Of a stretch of DNA of 64,000 bases, positions 9,476-18,458 are shown one piece after another (position 1 is the stretch's first letter; each line of letters begins with the position of its first letter). Below the pieces are notes generated by a model. That model was not told where the DNA came from and did not search any database. It saw nothing but the letters and a program-made list of their open reading frames with translations. The position numbers were made by a program, and so were the translations under genes. The DNA is from Flavobacterium enshiense DK69 (GTDB lineage Bacteria; Bacteroidota; Bacteroidia; Flavobacteriales; Flavobacteriaceae): positions 62,001 through 126,000 of the forward strand of contig NZ_AVCS01000008.1 in assembly GCF_000498495.1 (NCBI RefSeq). The letters are read 5' to 3'.

Positions 9476-10224
9476 AATCGTTTCAATTCGAAGTTGGTGC
9501 CGTCAAAGACGCCATAAGAATAATAACCAATCCAATCGCCCAGGTTAAAGTAATGGGAGCCCTCTTTTAGTAAAATCTCAAGAGGTAGATGTCTGTGGCC
9601 AAAAACGAAGAAATCATAATGTTTGGTTTCCAGTTTTTTCTTTGCGTACTGATACAGCCATTCGTTCTCTTTGCCTAAATATTTTACATCTTCTGCGCCC
9701 GAAATCAACTTGTTTTTTACCGAAAGGTATTGGGCAAGCTTAACTCCTAAATCCGGATGTAGCCAACGGAAAAGCCATTTCGAAAAAGGATTGGTAAAAA
9801 CTTTTTTCATTCGTTTGTAGCCTACATCGCCCGGGCCCAAACCATCACCGTGACCGATAAAAAATTCTTTGCCGTTAATGGTGAAATGCTTCGGTTTGTG
9901 GTATACCGGTATGTTTAGCTCTTTTTCAAAATAATCATACATCCACAAATCGTGGTTTCCTACGAAGAAAAAAATCTGTATCCCGCTGTCACGAAGTTCG
10001 GCCAGTTTTCCAAGAACCCTCACAAATCCTTTTGGGACCACCGTTTTGTATTCGAACCAAAAATCAAATAAATCACCTAACAGGAATAAGGCATCGGCAT
10101 CCTTCTTGATTTCGTCAAGCCAGGCTACGAATTTTTGTTCCCTTGGGAAACTTATTTCAGCGGTGGGAGCGCCAAAATGCTGATCTGAGGCGAAATAAAC
10201 TTTTTTGGCATTTGGAAGCTTCAT
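9466..10224 (-). CDS. lpxH: UDP-2,3-diacylglucosamine diphosphatase (lipid A synthesis)
   Basis: LpxH hydrolyses UDP-2,3-diacylglucosamine to lipid X and UMP at the inner membrane. The calcineurin-like phosphoesterase metal motifs are all present in order: SDQHFG (D14, H16), GDLFDFWF, GNHDLW, GHGDGLG and FGHRH. Length is 252 residues, normal for the family. An aromatic and basic patch near 140-165 fits membrane contact. A TATATTTG -7 element lies on the minus strand at 10244-10251, with an inverted repeat just upstream. The downstream end overlaps a convergent gene by 10 bases. Confidence 0.92.
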   Translation of the reverse strand: MKLPNAKKVYFASDQHFGAPTAEISFPREQKFVAWLDEIKKDADALFLLGDLFDFWFEYKTVVPKGFVRVLGKLAELRDSGIQIFFFVGNHDLWMYDYFEKELNIPVYHKPKHFTINGKEFFIGHGDGLGPGDVGYKRMKKVFTNPFSKWLFRWLHPDLGVKLAQYLSVKNKLISGAEDVKYLGKENEWLYQYAKKKLETKHYDFFVFGHRHLPLEILLKEGSHYFNLGDWIGYYSYGVFDGTNFELKRFYH

Positions 10225-10243
10225 AGGTGTAATGATGAAAAAT

Positions 10244-10274
10244 CAAATATAGATAATGTAAATTATTATTTACA
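10244..10274 (-). promoter_or_regulatory. lpxH promoter -7 element with operator-like inverted repeat
   Basis: TATATTTG on the minus strand (10244-10251) is followed, in the -12 to -30 zone, by the inverted repeat TGTAAAT-N4-ATTTACA (10257-10274). No TTG -33 element is seen at normal spacing. The repeat lies where a repressor or activator dimer could bind; the regulator is unknown. Confidence 0.4.
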
Positions 10275-10378
10275 CTGAATTCGTTTAAAGTCAAATAAAA
10301 GAGTTGAGAAACGTTCAGCCGGGTTTTCAGAATTTCTTGTTTTTCAAGAAAACTTTTGAAAGCCCTGTTTTGAAAATA

Positions 10379-10828
10379 TTAATTGTCGGAATGATACCAT
10401 TCTGCAAAAGACGACTCGGTTTCCTGTAGTTTCAGCGAATGCAAGCGAATATCTTGTGGCAATCGACTTTTTATTTTTTCGGCAAAATCAATCACCATAT
10501 TTTCACTCGTCGGCTGATAATCGACTAAGATCACATGATGGCCTCTGTTTTTAAGTTCGTTGGCCAGTTCAATATGCGGTGTGTTTTTGTTGAAAACCGT
10601 AGCATGGTCGAACAGATCAACAATTTCTTCTTTAACGATTTTTTTCAGATCGCCAAAATCAATCACCATTCCGTATTTCACATTTGACGTGTCGGTTATG
10701 GGTTTTCCGATTACGGTAACCGAAAGTTTGTAACTGTGACCGTGAACGTTTTTGCACTTTCCGTCATAACCGTATAAGGCATGACCGGTTTCGAAAGAAA
10801 ATTGTTTTGTGATTCTGATGTTGCTCAT
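10379..10828 (-). CDS. queD: 6-carboxytetrahydropterin synthase / 6-pyruvoyl-tetrahydropterin synthase family
   Basis: QueD converts dihydroneopterin triphosphate to 6-carboxy-tetrahydropterin, the second step of queuosine precursor synthesis. Zinc ligands H16, H29 and H31 and the catalytic C25 are visible in the ETGHALYGYDGKC and NVHGHSYKL segments. A downstream DHATVFN segment and QETESSFAEW complete the family pattern. The 149 residues are slightly longer than E. coli QueD. A minus-strand TAAATTTG element at 10847-10854 is a plausible promoter. Genuine PTPS activity cannot be excluded from sequence alone. Confidence 0.88.
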   Translation of the reverse strand: MSNIRITKQFSFETGHALYGYDGKCKNVHGHSYKLSVTVIGKPITDTSNVKYGMVIDFGDLKKIVKEEIVDLFDHATVFNKNTPHIELANELKNRGHHVILVDYQPTSENMVIDFAEKIKSRLPQDIRLHSLKLQETESSFAEWYHSDN

Positions 10829-10846
10829 CGCGCTTTATTTAGAGGA

Positions 10847-10854
10847 CAAATTTA
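10847..10854 (-). promoter_or_regulatory. Probable -7 element of queD
   Basis: TAAATTTG on the minus strand, about 20 bases from the queD start, fits TAnnTTTG. No well-placed TTG -33 element was found. Confidence 0.4.
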
Positions 10855-10893
10855 GTAAATTAATTCGAGCGAGGCATTTTGAGTTTTTCATCC

Positions 10894-10901
10894 TATCTTT
10901 G
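10894..10901 (+). promoter_or_regulatory. Probable -7 element of the 2OG oxygenase gene
   Basis: TATCTTTG lies 20 bases before the start at 10921. A TTG is present only 12 bases upstream, closer than the usual spacing, so only the -7 element is well supported. Confidence 0.4.
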
Positions 10902-10920
10902 GTAGTATAAATACGAATCT

Positions 10921-11544
10921 ATGACCGATTTTGAAATCAACCCGAAGTATGAGATGATTATTGATGATTTGATGAATCAAAAATTCAGTATCGCTGATAA
11001 TTTTTTTGCGCCCGATGAGGTAGCATTGCTGAGGAAAAACCTCTTAAGAAAGTTCGATGAAAGGAACTTTAAAAAATCAGCCATCGGAAATCAGGACAGG
11101 GAACAGATTGCGGAAGAAGTACGTGGTGACTTTATTCTTTGGTTGGATGAGCAGAATGCAGATGAAGCAGAGCAATTATATTTTGAACGAATCAATGATT
11201 TTGTCCGCTATCTGAACAGGACTTGTTTTTTAGGGATTCAGGATATGGAATTCCACTATGCATTGTATCCGGAAGGGACTTTTTATAAACGACATCTGGA
11301 TACCTTTCAAAACGATAGCCGGCGGAAACTTTCCATGGTTTGTTATTTGAACGAAGAACATTGGCAAATGGATTATGGCGGAGAACTGACGATTTACAAA
11401 AATGAAGACGGAAACGAAACGGAACTCAATGTCGTTCCGGTCCAGGGAAGAATGGTGATTTTTGAAAGCCAGGTGTTAGAGCACGAAGTCAAGCCGGTAC
11501 GACAGCCTCGTTTAAGCATAACCGGTTGGTTAAAGACGCGGTAA
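10921..11544 (+). CDS. 2-oxoglutarate-Fe(II) dioxygenase, prolyl 4-hydroxylase-like
   Basis: This 207-residue protein belongs to the double-stranded beta-helix 2OG-Fe(II) oxygenases. The iron ligands H125, D127 (KRHLDTF) and H188 (VLEHEV) and the 2-oxoglutarate-binding R197 (QPRLSITGW) are in the expected order and spacing. YGGELTIY is the conserved strand in between. The family includes SM-20/EGL-nine-like prolyl hydroxylases that modify ribosomal or elongation-factor prolines; the substrate here is not known. It stands alone between oppositely oriented genes. Confidence 0.85.
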   Translation: MTDFEINPKYEMIIDDLMNQKFSIADNFFAPDEVALLRKNLLRKFDERNFKKSAIGNQDREQIAEEVRGDFILWLDEQNADEAEQLYFERINDFVRYLNRTCFLGIQDMEFHYALYPEGTFYKRHLDTFQNDSRRKLSMVCYLNEEHWQMDYGGELTIYKNEDGNETELNVVPVQGRMVIFESQVLEHEVKPVRQPRLSITGWLKTR

Positions 11545-11546
11545 TA

Positions 11547-11723
11547 TTATTGGTTGTTTTCTTTTTTTCTGGCGCGATAATACATCCAGTAAGCGATGCC
11601 TGCCAGAACAACGAAAGGGAGGAAAGTGCCTATGAATACGCCTATTTCATAACTCGAATCGGGTGCGTTTTTTATTTTTTCCTCGATAGCTGTATTTTGT
11701 GTTAAAAGAAAGAAATGTTTCAT
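11547..11723 (-). CDS. 58-residue single-span membrane protein
   Basis: The frame from ATG 11723 to TAA 11547 encodes 58 residues. The N-terminal half is polar, with a conserved-looking SSYEIGVFIG segment. One hydrophobic segment follows (about 28-48, ending AGIAYWMYY), then a basic tail (RARKKENNQ). Clean codon use, a good start, and a strong terminator on the other side suggest a real small gene. I do not recognise the family with certainty. The stop lies two bases from the convergent oxygenase stop. Confidence 0.6.
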   Translation of the reverse strand: MKHFFLLTQNTAIEEKIKNAPDSSYEIGVFIGTFLPFVVLAGIAYWMYYRARKKENNQ

Positions 11724-11760
11724 TTGCTATAATAATTTATCGGCATAAACAAAGTTAATC

Positions 11761-11791
11761 AAAAAGGGACAGCTTTAAACTGTCCCTTTTT
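11761..11791 (-). terminator. Strong terminator after the type B sorting protein
   Basis: A 12-bp stem AAAAAGGGACAG/CTGTCCCTTTTT with a 7-base loop lies 22 bases after the stop of the 11813-15262 gene. It separates that transcript from the small membrane gene, which points the same way. Confidence 0.85.
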
Positions 11792-11812
11792 GATTTGTCA
11801 ATAAATGATTAG

Positions 11813-14800
11813 TTATCGTTTTAAGGAGAAATGACTTCTGAACTCGTTTCGGGCATTATTTACAGTGAACTCAATTTTGAACCAATAATCGGTTGCCGGA
11901 AGTGCAGTTCCGTTGAATGTGCCATCCCATCCGGCTCCGTTCGGACTGATTTCTTTTATCAGTTTGCCATATCGGTCGAAAATATAAATATTAGCTTCAT
12001 ATGATGGCAGCAGATTGTCGATTTTCCAAGTGTCATTATAACCGTCACCATTAGGAGTGAAGAAATTCGGATAGGTTACTGTATGAACTGTATTGGAAAC
12101 CTTTATGCCGCATTCGGATTTGTCCCGTACTGTAATGGTATAACTTCCGTTGGTAAGTCCGGTGAAAATATTACTGCTCTGCCAGTTACTGCCGTCTATA
12201 CTGTATTCATAAGTCCCATATCCACCAAATGCTGTAGCCTGGATGCTTGCAAGTCCGCTTGAAAACAAAGGGGTTATAAGTACAGCCGAAACGGAAAGAG
12301 GCTCAGATGATGCATCAATAATAATACTGTCTGAGTTGGTACAACCCGTTGTAGCTTCGGTCACTATTACAGAATAAGTGCCTGCCTGTGTTACATTGTA
12401 AATTGCGCTTTGGTTTCCATTGCTGTCAACATCAGGGTTGCTCGGGTTCCAAGCATATTGGAAATTTCCTGGATTTGATGGAGTGGCATCTATGTTTTGA
12501 GAGCCTATACCAGTTGAAGGGTCCAAGCAAAGCGAAAAATTATCGCCCAACTCTGTCTTTGGGAGCGGATTTGCCACAAGTTTCAAAAAAGGACCTAGTC
12601 CAACGCAATCATTGTTTAGGTTGCTGTCTACGCGGATATAAAGGGTTTGTGTGTTTGCAGCTATATTTCGGTATGGGTTTGTTGCTGTTCCGCTAATTGC
12701 ATTTTCTTCAGCAAGTGCATCATTTAAAGTTTCATAATAGGTAACTGTGAGGTTTTGGCTATTGGTAAAGGAGTTTAAAATAGCGGTAGTAGCCGAATCA
12801 AAATTAAAATACGCATATCCATCATTTGCAGGATTGGTCTGGTCGATATGCACATCGCATTCTTCTAATGTTTGTGTCATTGAAGCGTTTATCTGTGTCG
12901 CTGATACAACAAGTGTTGTCGCTGCAATACGGAAACATCCATTGGAATTGGTGACTCTGATCCAGATGATTTCTCCTCCGGATGTATAGCTGGTGAAATT
13001 GCTTATAGGATTTGTGTTCGCCTGAGCATTCGCATTGGTTCTAAAATATCCAAATTGTACATTCGGATCAGTACTTATTAAGGAATTGGCTTCTGTTAAA
13101 TTGAAAATGGTGATTGCATCCTGGTCGTCATCACATTGTTTTAGCGTGATAGTGCTGTTTATAGTCGGTAAAGGCTGCACAATCAGGTTGAATGATGATG
13201 TTGCAAAACAGTTTGAAGATGAATTTGTTACGCGTACATATATTGTTCTGTCATTGGTGTTTAAGGTTGTTTGAGGATTGTTTCCGGTGTTTGCGTCCCC
13301 TTGATTTAAATGATAACTGACCTGAAAACTAGTCTGTTCGTTTAAGATCTCACTTGTTTTTGTGCTTAAATTAAACGTGGCGAATCCGTTGGCGTCGTCC
13401 CCGTCTAGATTATCATCACAGGTTTTATAATCCGATATAGTGGCAATGGTTGGGGCAGGATTCACTGTTACCGTTACAGTAGCGGAAACAGCGGCGCAAG
13501 CATTATTCTCTGCTAAAGTGTAGGTGTAAACTCCCGAAGGATCAACAGCAGGATTGAAAATTGATGAACCGCTCGCCAAAACTGGCGACCAAGTTCCTCC
13601 TGTGTTGGCGGTTGGTCCCAGAAGTGTAAATAAGTCTAAGGTTGGGGAGTTCTTGCAAACATCAATTTGTGCATTGTTCCCTGGATTCTGTGCCTGTTGC
13701 ACAGTTACCGTAACCTGAACGTTAACGATTTCACAAAGCCCCGTAAAGTTATAATTGTACACTCCCGGTGCATCTACTGCCGGGTCAAAAACTCCGGTTC
13801 CACTTGCTAAAGCAGGTGTCCATGTGCCCCCCGGATCCGGATTTCCTTCAATTTTGGTGAATAAATCGGTAGTGGTATTGGAGCAAACAGTTACATCGGT
13901 ATCTTTTGGTTCGGAACCAAAACCAGAGTAATATGCAGCAAAACCAACTGCGCCGCTTGATCCAAATATTCCAACAGCTAACGGGCCGGTTGATTCTACT
14001 TTAATATTTCCGTTGTACCCCTGGAGCCTGTAGGTAACCCATTGTGAGTTGCCTAAAACGGGTTGTGGTTGTGCTGAGATATTATTTCCGTTTATTTTTA
14101 GAGTTGAACCAGTATAGGTCACGGCAATTATTTCACTGGTGTAAGTTGCTGTTCCAATGGAATTAATGCTAGGAATTAAATCCACGGTTTTTTGGAAAAA
14201 ACAACTTAGAGGAGGGATGAAATTTAAACCTGATGTGGCATCGGATGAAGAACCTCCTAATATCTGATACATGTATATCGGTTTGGAAGAGGTAATGTAC
14301 ATGTTTTTGTTGTTTGTTCCCTGATACATTGAGGTAGGTAACAATACATAATCGCCGGCATTAATTGTTGTAAATGCTGTTGTTGATCCATTGATAAAAA
14401 TTTGAGTGTTATCTTCTGTGGCAATGGCCAAAGGATGTTCAACATTATCGCTTCCATTTCCTTTTACAACGATGTATTCCGTTCCAACTTCTTCTATCGG
14501 TACAATCTGGTCAAAAGTAAAGTCCTGACCTTCTTGGGGGCTGGACATACCGGCGAGTGCGTTTCCGGTATTTACGGCTATAGGTTTGTTAGAGGTAACT
14601 AGCGCTCCAATAAACCCGGTTAAGTTACCCGGATAATCAGTATAGCCTGATACTGTAACAGACTCTCCGGCATTCATTGTGAATGTCTGGGTACTGGGAT
14701 TTATTGTGTTGCCATCCATTGAAAAAACAACATCAGGCGAGTAATCTGAAATAGTGACGGTTGTATTGTTTTCAGTCGCCATAAAACTGGCGAAAAAATT

Positions 14801-15262
14801 TCGAATAGTATTATCTTGGCTCTGAGGTAGACTTCCAAGACGAAATTGTGTTCCGATGCCCTGATATCCTTTGGCAACTAAAATTTCGGCATGATTTTCT
14901 GCACGGACTTTAAAAGTTGCGTAGAATTCTTTACTGCCTTCTAGGATTAGCCCTTTTTCTTGTTTCACGATATTTAGGTCGTTGTTTGACAAAAACATTA
15001 TTGAAGGCTGCCTAGAGCCTATGGAAACAATCTCTGGGTTGCCGCTGGAGATAGTAAACGGAGAGCCGGGTATGGGAGTTCCATCTCCTCCTGTAATGGA
15101 AACCTGAAATGGCGTTGTTTCCGGAGTAGATAGGTAGACATAGTGATCAGCAACGAAATTTTCGCCGCCTCGAGCATGAATTGGAGGGATCCAATGCTTT
15201 TTGCTGAGCTGTGCACTCGTTATATTGTAAGTGATTAATAATATTAAAAGTAAAAGTCTCAT
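11813..15262 (-). CDS. Large secreted protein with IgGFc-binding-like region and T9SS type B sorting domain
   Basis: This 1149-residue protein begins with a signal peptide (about 1-18). The N-terminal third resembles the IgGFc-binding region found in many Bacteroidetes surface proteins, with repeated segments such as KPIAVNTGN and SKPIYMYQILGG. The middle holds several Ig/PKD-like repeats with spaced cysteines and segments of the form GGTWSP.LASG.G.F.P. The last ~85 residues are a gliding-motility-associated type B domain (FFTPNGDGYNDTW, IFDRYGKLI, GWDGTFNG). Type B proteins are T9SS cargo and often need a PorP/SprF-like partner; none is next to it here. A role in adhesion or gliding is inference. 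Confidence 0.9.
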   Translation of the reverse strand: MRLLLLILLITYNITSAQLSKKHWIPPIHARGGENFVADHYVYLSTPETTPFQVSITGGDGTPIPGSPFTISSGNPEIVSIGSRQPSIMFLSNNDLNIVKQEKGLILEGSKEFYATFKVRAENHAEILVAKGYQGIGTQFRLGSLPQSQDNTIRNFFASFMATENNTTVTISDYSPDVVFSMDGNTINPSTQTFTMNAGESVTVSGYTDYPGNLTGFIGALVTSNKPIAVNTGNALAGMSSPQEGQDFTFDQIVPIEEVGTEYIVVKGNGSDNVEHPLAIATEDNTQIFINGSTTAFTTINAGDYVLLPTSMYQGTNNKNMYITSSKPIYMYQILGGSSSDATSGLNFIPPLSCFFQKTVDLIPSINSIGTATYTSEIIAVTYTGSTLKINGNNISAQPQPVLGNSQWVTYRLQGYNGNIKVESTGPLAVGIFGSSGAVGFAAYYSGFGSEPKDTDVTVCSNTTTDLFTKIEGNPDPGGTWTPALASGTGVFDPAVDAPGVYNYNFTGLCEIVNVQVTVTVQQAQNPGNNAQIDVCKNSPTLDLFTLLGPTANTGGTWSPVLASGSSIFNPAVDPSGVYTYTLAENNACAAVSATVTVTVNPAPTIATISDYKTCDDNLDGDDANGFATFNLSTKTSEILNEQTSFQVSYHLNQGDANTGNNPQTTLNTNDRTIYVRVTNSSSNCFATSSFNLIVQPLPTINSTITLKQCDDDQDAITIFNLTEANSLISTDPNVQFGYFRTNANAQANTNPISNFTSYTSGGEIIWIRVTNSNGCFRIAATTLVVSATQINASMTQTLEECDVHIDQTNPANDGYAYFNFDSATTAILNSFTNSQNLTVTYYETLNDALAEENAISGTATNPYRNIAANTQTLYIRVDSNLNNDCVGLGPFLKLVANPLPKTELGDNFSLCLDPSTGIGSQNIDATPSNPGNFQYAWNPSNPDVDSNGNQSAIYNVTQAGTYSVIVTEATTGCTNSDSIIIDASSEPLSVSAVLITPLFSSGLASIQATAFGGYGTYEYSIDGSNWQSSNIFTGLTNGSYTITVRDKSECGIKVSNTVHTVTYPNFFTPNGDGYNDTWKIDNLLPSYEANIYIFDRYGKLIKEISPNGAGWDGTFNGTALPATDYWFKIEFTVNNARNEFRSHFSLKR

Positions 15263-15671
15263 TTTGTGGTGGTTGATTTTAGCTACGCAAAAATAGAAGA
15301 ATATTGCAATTTTTTAGCATTTGGTTATAAACTAATGGGGAGTTTTTGTTGTTTTCTTGCAGATTATCAGTTATTTTGTGTTAGAAGCAGGTTTTGATGT
15401 TTTAATTTTGATAATTTTTGTAAGAAATTAACAATATATTTTTTAATAAAATAAGGGCAATAAATTTTTTACTGATTTTAGTATGTTGCTTGCAGATGAA
15501 ATTTCATTTAAACCGTCTTTAGAAAAAGCGGAATGGCATAAAATGATTAAAAAGTAGTGATTTGTTTAAATAAAAAAGTCCCTAATTTCCGGGACTTTTT
15601 GTTATTGTGTTGATCTCCTTTTGTTTATTTCCTTAGAAATGTTGGAGAGTATTTGTTATTTTTGATTTAGC
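15263..15671. other. Intergenic stretch with a 24-codon open frame
   Basis: This 409-base gap is mostly AT-rich. A short plus-strand frame at 15483-15557 encodes MLLADEISFKPSLEKAEWHK and a few more residues. It reads like real protein, but no domain can be assigned, so it may be a micro-gene or a relic. The rest holds the leader of the type B gene and the terminator at 15573-15600. Confidence 0.4.
15573..15600 (-). terminator. Terminator after the OlsF-like acyltransferase
   Basis: Stem AAAAAGTCCC/GGGACTTTTT with an 8-base loop, about 70 bases beyond the acyltransferase stop. Confidence 0.75.
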
Positions 15672-17480
15672 CTAGTGGTTTTCTCCTTTTTCTGCCAGTT
15701 TACGCTCTAATTCGGCTTGAAATTCCTCGATAACTGGTTTCATTGTGCTTTCAGGGATGTCGGCTATGCGGATATACATCAATCCATCAACTGCATTGTT
15801 GAATAATGGGTCAACATTGAAAGCAACTACACGAGCATTCTGCTTAATGTATTTCTTGATCAATACAGGCAAACGCAAACTTCCCGGTTCCAATTCGTCA
15901 ATAATCTTGTCAAACTTGTTCAAATCGGATTCAGCTTCATCAAAAATGAAATCTTTGTCGGCGTCTTTTAATTTTACCTTGTATTCCTTTTTAGGGTGTA
16001 CATATTGAGCAATATATGGATCGTAATAATTCGACTTCATGAATTCAATCATCAGCGATTTCGAAAATTCCGAAAACTGGTTACTGATACTTACGCCGCC
16101 GATAAGGAATTTATGCTCCGGATAGTGTAATGTTGTGTGAACAATACCTTTCCAAAGCAAAAACAAAGGCATTGGTTTCTGTTGGAATTCTTTGATGATG
16201 AATGCGCGACCCATTTCGATGGATTTACTCATCATGTCAAACAATTCGGGTTCAAATCGGAATAACTCCTGAAGGTAAAAACCGTCGATGCCATATTTGG
16301 CAAAAATCTGTGATCCTAATCCCATGCGGTAAGCTCCTGCAATCTGCTTAGTATCTTCATCCCACAAAAACATGTGGTGGTAATAGTTGTCATATTTGTC
16401 CAGATCGATGGCTTCATTGGTTCCTTCGCCGACTTCACGGAACGTAATTTCTCGCAGACGCCCTATCTCATGAAGGATGTTCGGAATCTTATCTGCTGTT
16501 ACAAAAAAAACTTCGTAATTCTTGCTTTGCAGAAAACGATAGTCTCCCTTTCGCAGTTCGGTTATTTCCTGAATGATCAGGTCCTGTTTAGCAGGGGTTA
16601 CAATCTGTTTCGGATTTTTCGGTAATTTTAAACTTGGAGCTGAAAGCAGTTTGGTTTCTGTTTCGAATGCATTGGCTAGTATATAGGTCTTGCGGCGTAA
16701 AAAATCGGAATAAGCATCCAGCGATTCGTATTCGTTTTGTTCAGCCACCGAAATTGGTTTTCCGATGCGGACTTTGATTACGCGGTCTTTTTGTGTCAAT
16801 AACTCCGAAGGTAATTTTGCCGTGCGAAGTGTGTCGTTTATTTGGGAAAGCAAATAAAATAACCTGCTGTTTTTGGCATGAAAATAAATCGGGACTACAG
16901 GAACCTGTGCTTTTCGGATGACTTTGATAGCGCCTTCTTCCCAAGGTTTGTCTACTACCAGCTGACCGTCTTTGTAAGTTGAAACCTCTCCGGCAGGAAA
17001 CATGCCTAATGGTTTTCCATCGCTTAAATGACGAAGTGTTTCTTTGATTCCGATAACGCTTGATTTTGCATCCTTGTGATTTTCAAACGGATTCACCGGC
17101 ATGATATACGGTTTCATCGGTTCGATGCGGTGCAACAAGAAATTGGCAATGATTTTGAAATTCGGTTCTCTTTCGAGCATTAATTTTAAAAGTAAAATGC
17201 CGTCAATTCCGCCTAGGGGATGGTTGGAAACCGTGATATAAGGTCCTTCTTTCGGTAATCGTTTTAAGTCTTCTTCCGGAATTTCAAATTTAATCTGAAA
17301 TTCATCCAATATGGCATTCAGGAATTCAAGATCTTTTAAGTGCTTGTTCCTGTTGTAAATTTTGTTCAGGGTGGAAATTTTAAGTGCCTTCATCAGTAAC
17401 CAGCCTGAGAAGGTTCCTAAAAAGCCGTATTTATCAGCATTTATTGCTTTTGCAACTTCTTTAGCAGTAACTAAACCCAT
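15672..17480 (-). CDS. Two-domain acyltransferase, OlsF-like (PlsC + GNAT)
   Basis: The 602-residue protein joins an N-terminal PlsC-type O-acyltransferase domain (about 60-280) to a C-terminal GNAT/hemolysin-type N-acyltransferase domain (about 320-510). The O-acyltransferase motif is NHPLGGID (H87, D93), that is five residues between His and Asp rather than the usual four, followed by the glycerol-phosphate-site-like FPAGEVST. The GNAT half shows REITFREVGEG, AGAYRMGLG and LQELFRF. Known OlsF enzymes make ornithine or glycine-type aminolipids by acylating the amino acid and then the hydroxyl. The same product class is likely here; the amino acid is not predictable. Confidence 0.85.
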   Translation of the reverse strand: MGLVTAKEVAKAINADKYGFLGTFSGWLLMKALKISTLNKIYNRNKHLKDLEFLNAILDEFQIKFEIPEEDLKRLPKEGPYITVSNHPLGGIDGILLLKLMLEREPNFKIIANFLLHRIEPMKPYIMPVNPFENHKDAKSSVIGIKETLRHLSDGKPLGMFPAGEVSTYKDGQLVVDKPWEEGAIKVIRKAQVPVVPIYFHAKNSRLFYLLSQINDTLRTAKLPSELLTQKDRVIKVRIGKPISVAEQNEYESLDAYSDFLRRKTYILANAFETETKLLSAPSLKLPKNPKQIVTPAKQDLIIQEITELRKGDYRFLQSKNYEVFFVTADKIPNILHEIGRLREITFREVGEGTNEAIDLDKYDNYYHHMFLWDEDTKQIAGAYRMGLGSQIFAKYGIDGFYLQELFRFEPELFDMMSKSIEMGRAFIIKEFQQKPMPLFLLWKGIVHTTLHYPEHKFLIGGVSISNQFSEFSKSLMIEFMKSNYYDPYIAQYVHPKKEYKVKLKDADKDFIFDEAESDLNKFDKIIDELEPGSLRLPVLIKKYIKQNARVVAFNVDPLFNNAVDGLMYIRIADIPESTMKPVIEEFQAELERKLAEKGENH

Positions 17481-17646
17481 TTATTTTTCGGTTTTTGGGA
17501 AAAAACAAAGATAGGAATAATAGTCTAATCGTTAAAATGTTTCAGAAGTATAAATGTAAAATCTGAATCCTTTGTTGTTATTTATTTGAGGGTTAATTGT
17601 TTATAAGTAATTGAAAATAGTGTTTCGAATTTGATGGTTTTTTCTA

Positions 17647-17654
17647 TACATTTG
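17647..17654 (+). promoter_or_regulatory. Probable -7 element of the exonuclease III gene
   Basis: TACATTTG lies about 20 bases before the ATG at 17675 and fits TAnnTTTG. A TTG occurs 13 bases upstream, shorter than the usual spacing. Confidence 0.4.
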
Positions 17655-17674
17655 GGAAAAAGATTAACCCTAAA

Positions 17675-18436
17675 ATGAAGATTATATCCTATAACGTCAA
17701 CGGAATACGTGCTGCCATTACTAAAGGTTTTATCGAGTGGCTGCAAAGCGCTAATCCCGACGTGATTTGCCTGCAGGAAATTAAAGCTACTCCCGAACAG
17801 ATTCCTACGTTGGATATCGAACTTTCCGGTTATCCTTACCATTATTGGTTTCCTGCCGAAAAGAAGGGGTACAGCGGGGTGGCCATTCTTTCAAAAGTAG
17901 CGCCTAAGAATGTGGTGTACGGAACTGGAATAGACTATATGGACAAGGAAGGACGGAACCTAAGAATTGATTTCGATGATTTTTCGGTGATGAGCCTGTA
18001 TTTGCCTTCGGGAACGAACATAGACCGTTTGGATCATAAGTTTCAGTACATGGACGACTTTCAGGCCTATGTCAATAATCTGAAAAAAGAAATTCCAAAT
18101 CTGATTATCGGCGGAGATTATAATATCTGTCATGAGGCAATTGATATTCATGATCCAATCCGAAATGCAAAAGTATCCGGGTTTTTACCCGAAGAACGTG
18201 CTTGGCTGGATAATTTCATGAAGAACGGTTTCATCGATAGTTTCCGTCATTTTAATAAGGAACCGCATAATTATAGCTGGTGGAGTTACCGCGCCAATGC
18301 CCGTAACAATAACAAAGGCTGGAGAATCGATTACAATTTGGTGAGTGAGCCGATGAAAAACCGTTTAAAACGCGCTGTGATTTTACCGGAAGCCAAGCAC
18401 TCCGATCATTGCCCAGTAGTAGTAGAAATCGAATAA
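17675..18436 (+). CDS. Exodeoxyribonuclease III / AP endonuclease
   Basis: This 253-residue Mg-dependent nuclease of the EEP fold repairs abasic sites and 3'-blocked ends. Motifs in order: SYNVNGIRAA, CLQEIKA (metal-binding Glu), YSGVAILSK, GGDYNICH (catalytic Asp and Asn), GWRIDYNLV and the terminal HSDHCPVVVEIE with catalytic His. Length and motif order are typical of the xth/exoA family. The OmpA-like lipoprotein gene follows after 22 bases, so the two are probably transcribed together although functionally unrelated. Confidence 0.93.
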   Translation: MKIISYNVNGIRAAITKGFIEWLQSANPDVICLQEIKATPEQIPTLDIELSGYPYHYWFPAEKKGYSGVAILSKVAPKNVVYGTGIDYMDKEGRNLRIDFDDFSVMSLYLPSGTNIDRLDHKFQYMDDFQAYVNNLKKEIPNLIIGGDYNICHEAIDIHDPIRNAKVSGFLPEERAWLDNFMKNGFIDSFRHFNKEPHNYSWWSYRANARNNNKGWRIDYNLVSEPMKNRLKRAVILPEAKHSDHCPVVVEIE

Positions 18437-18458
18437 TAACAATAAATACCACGAAAAT

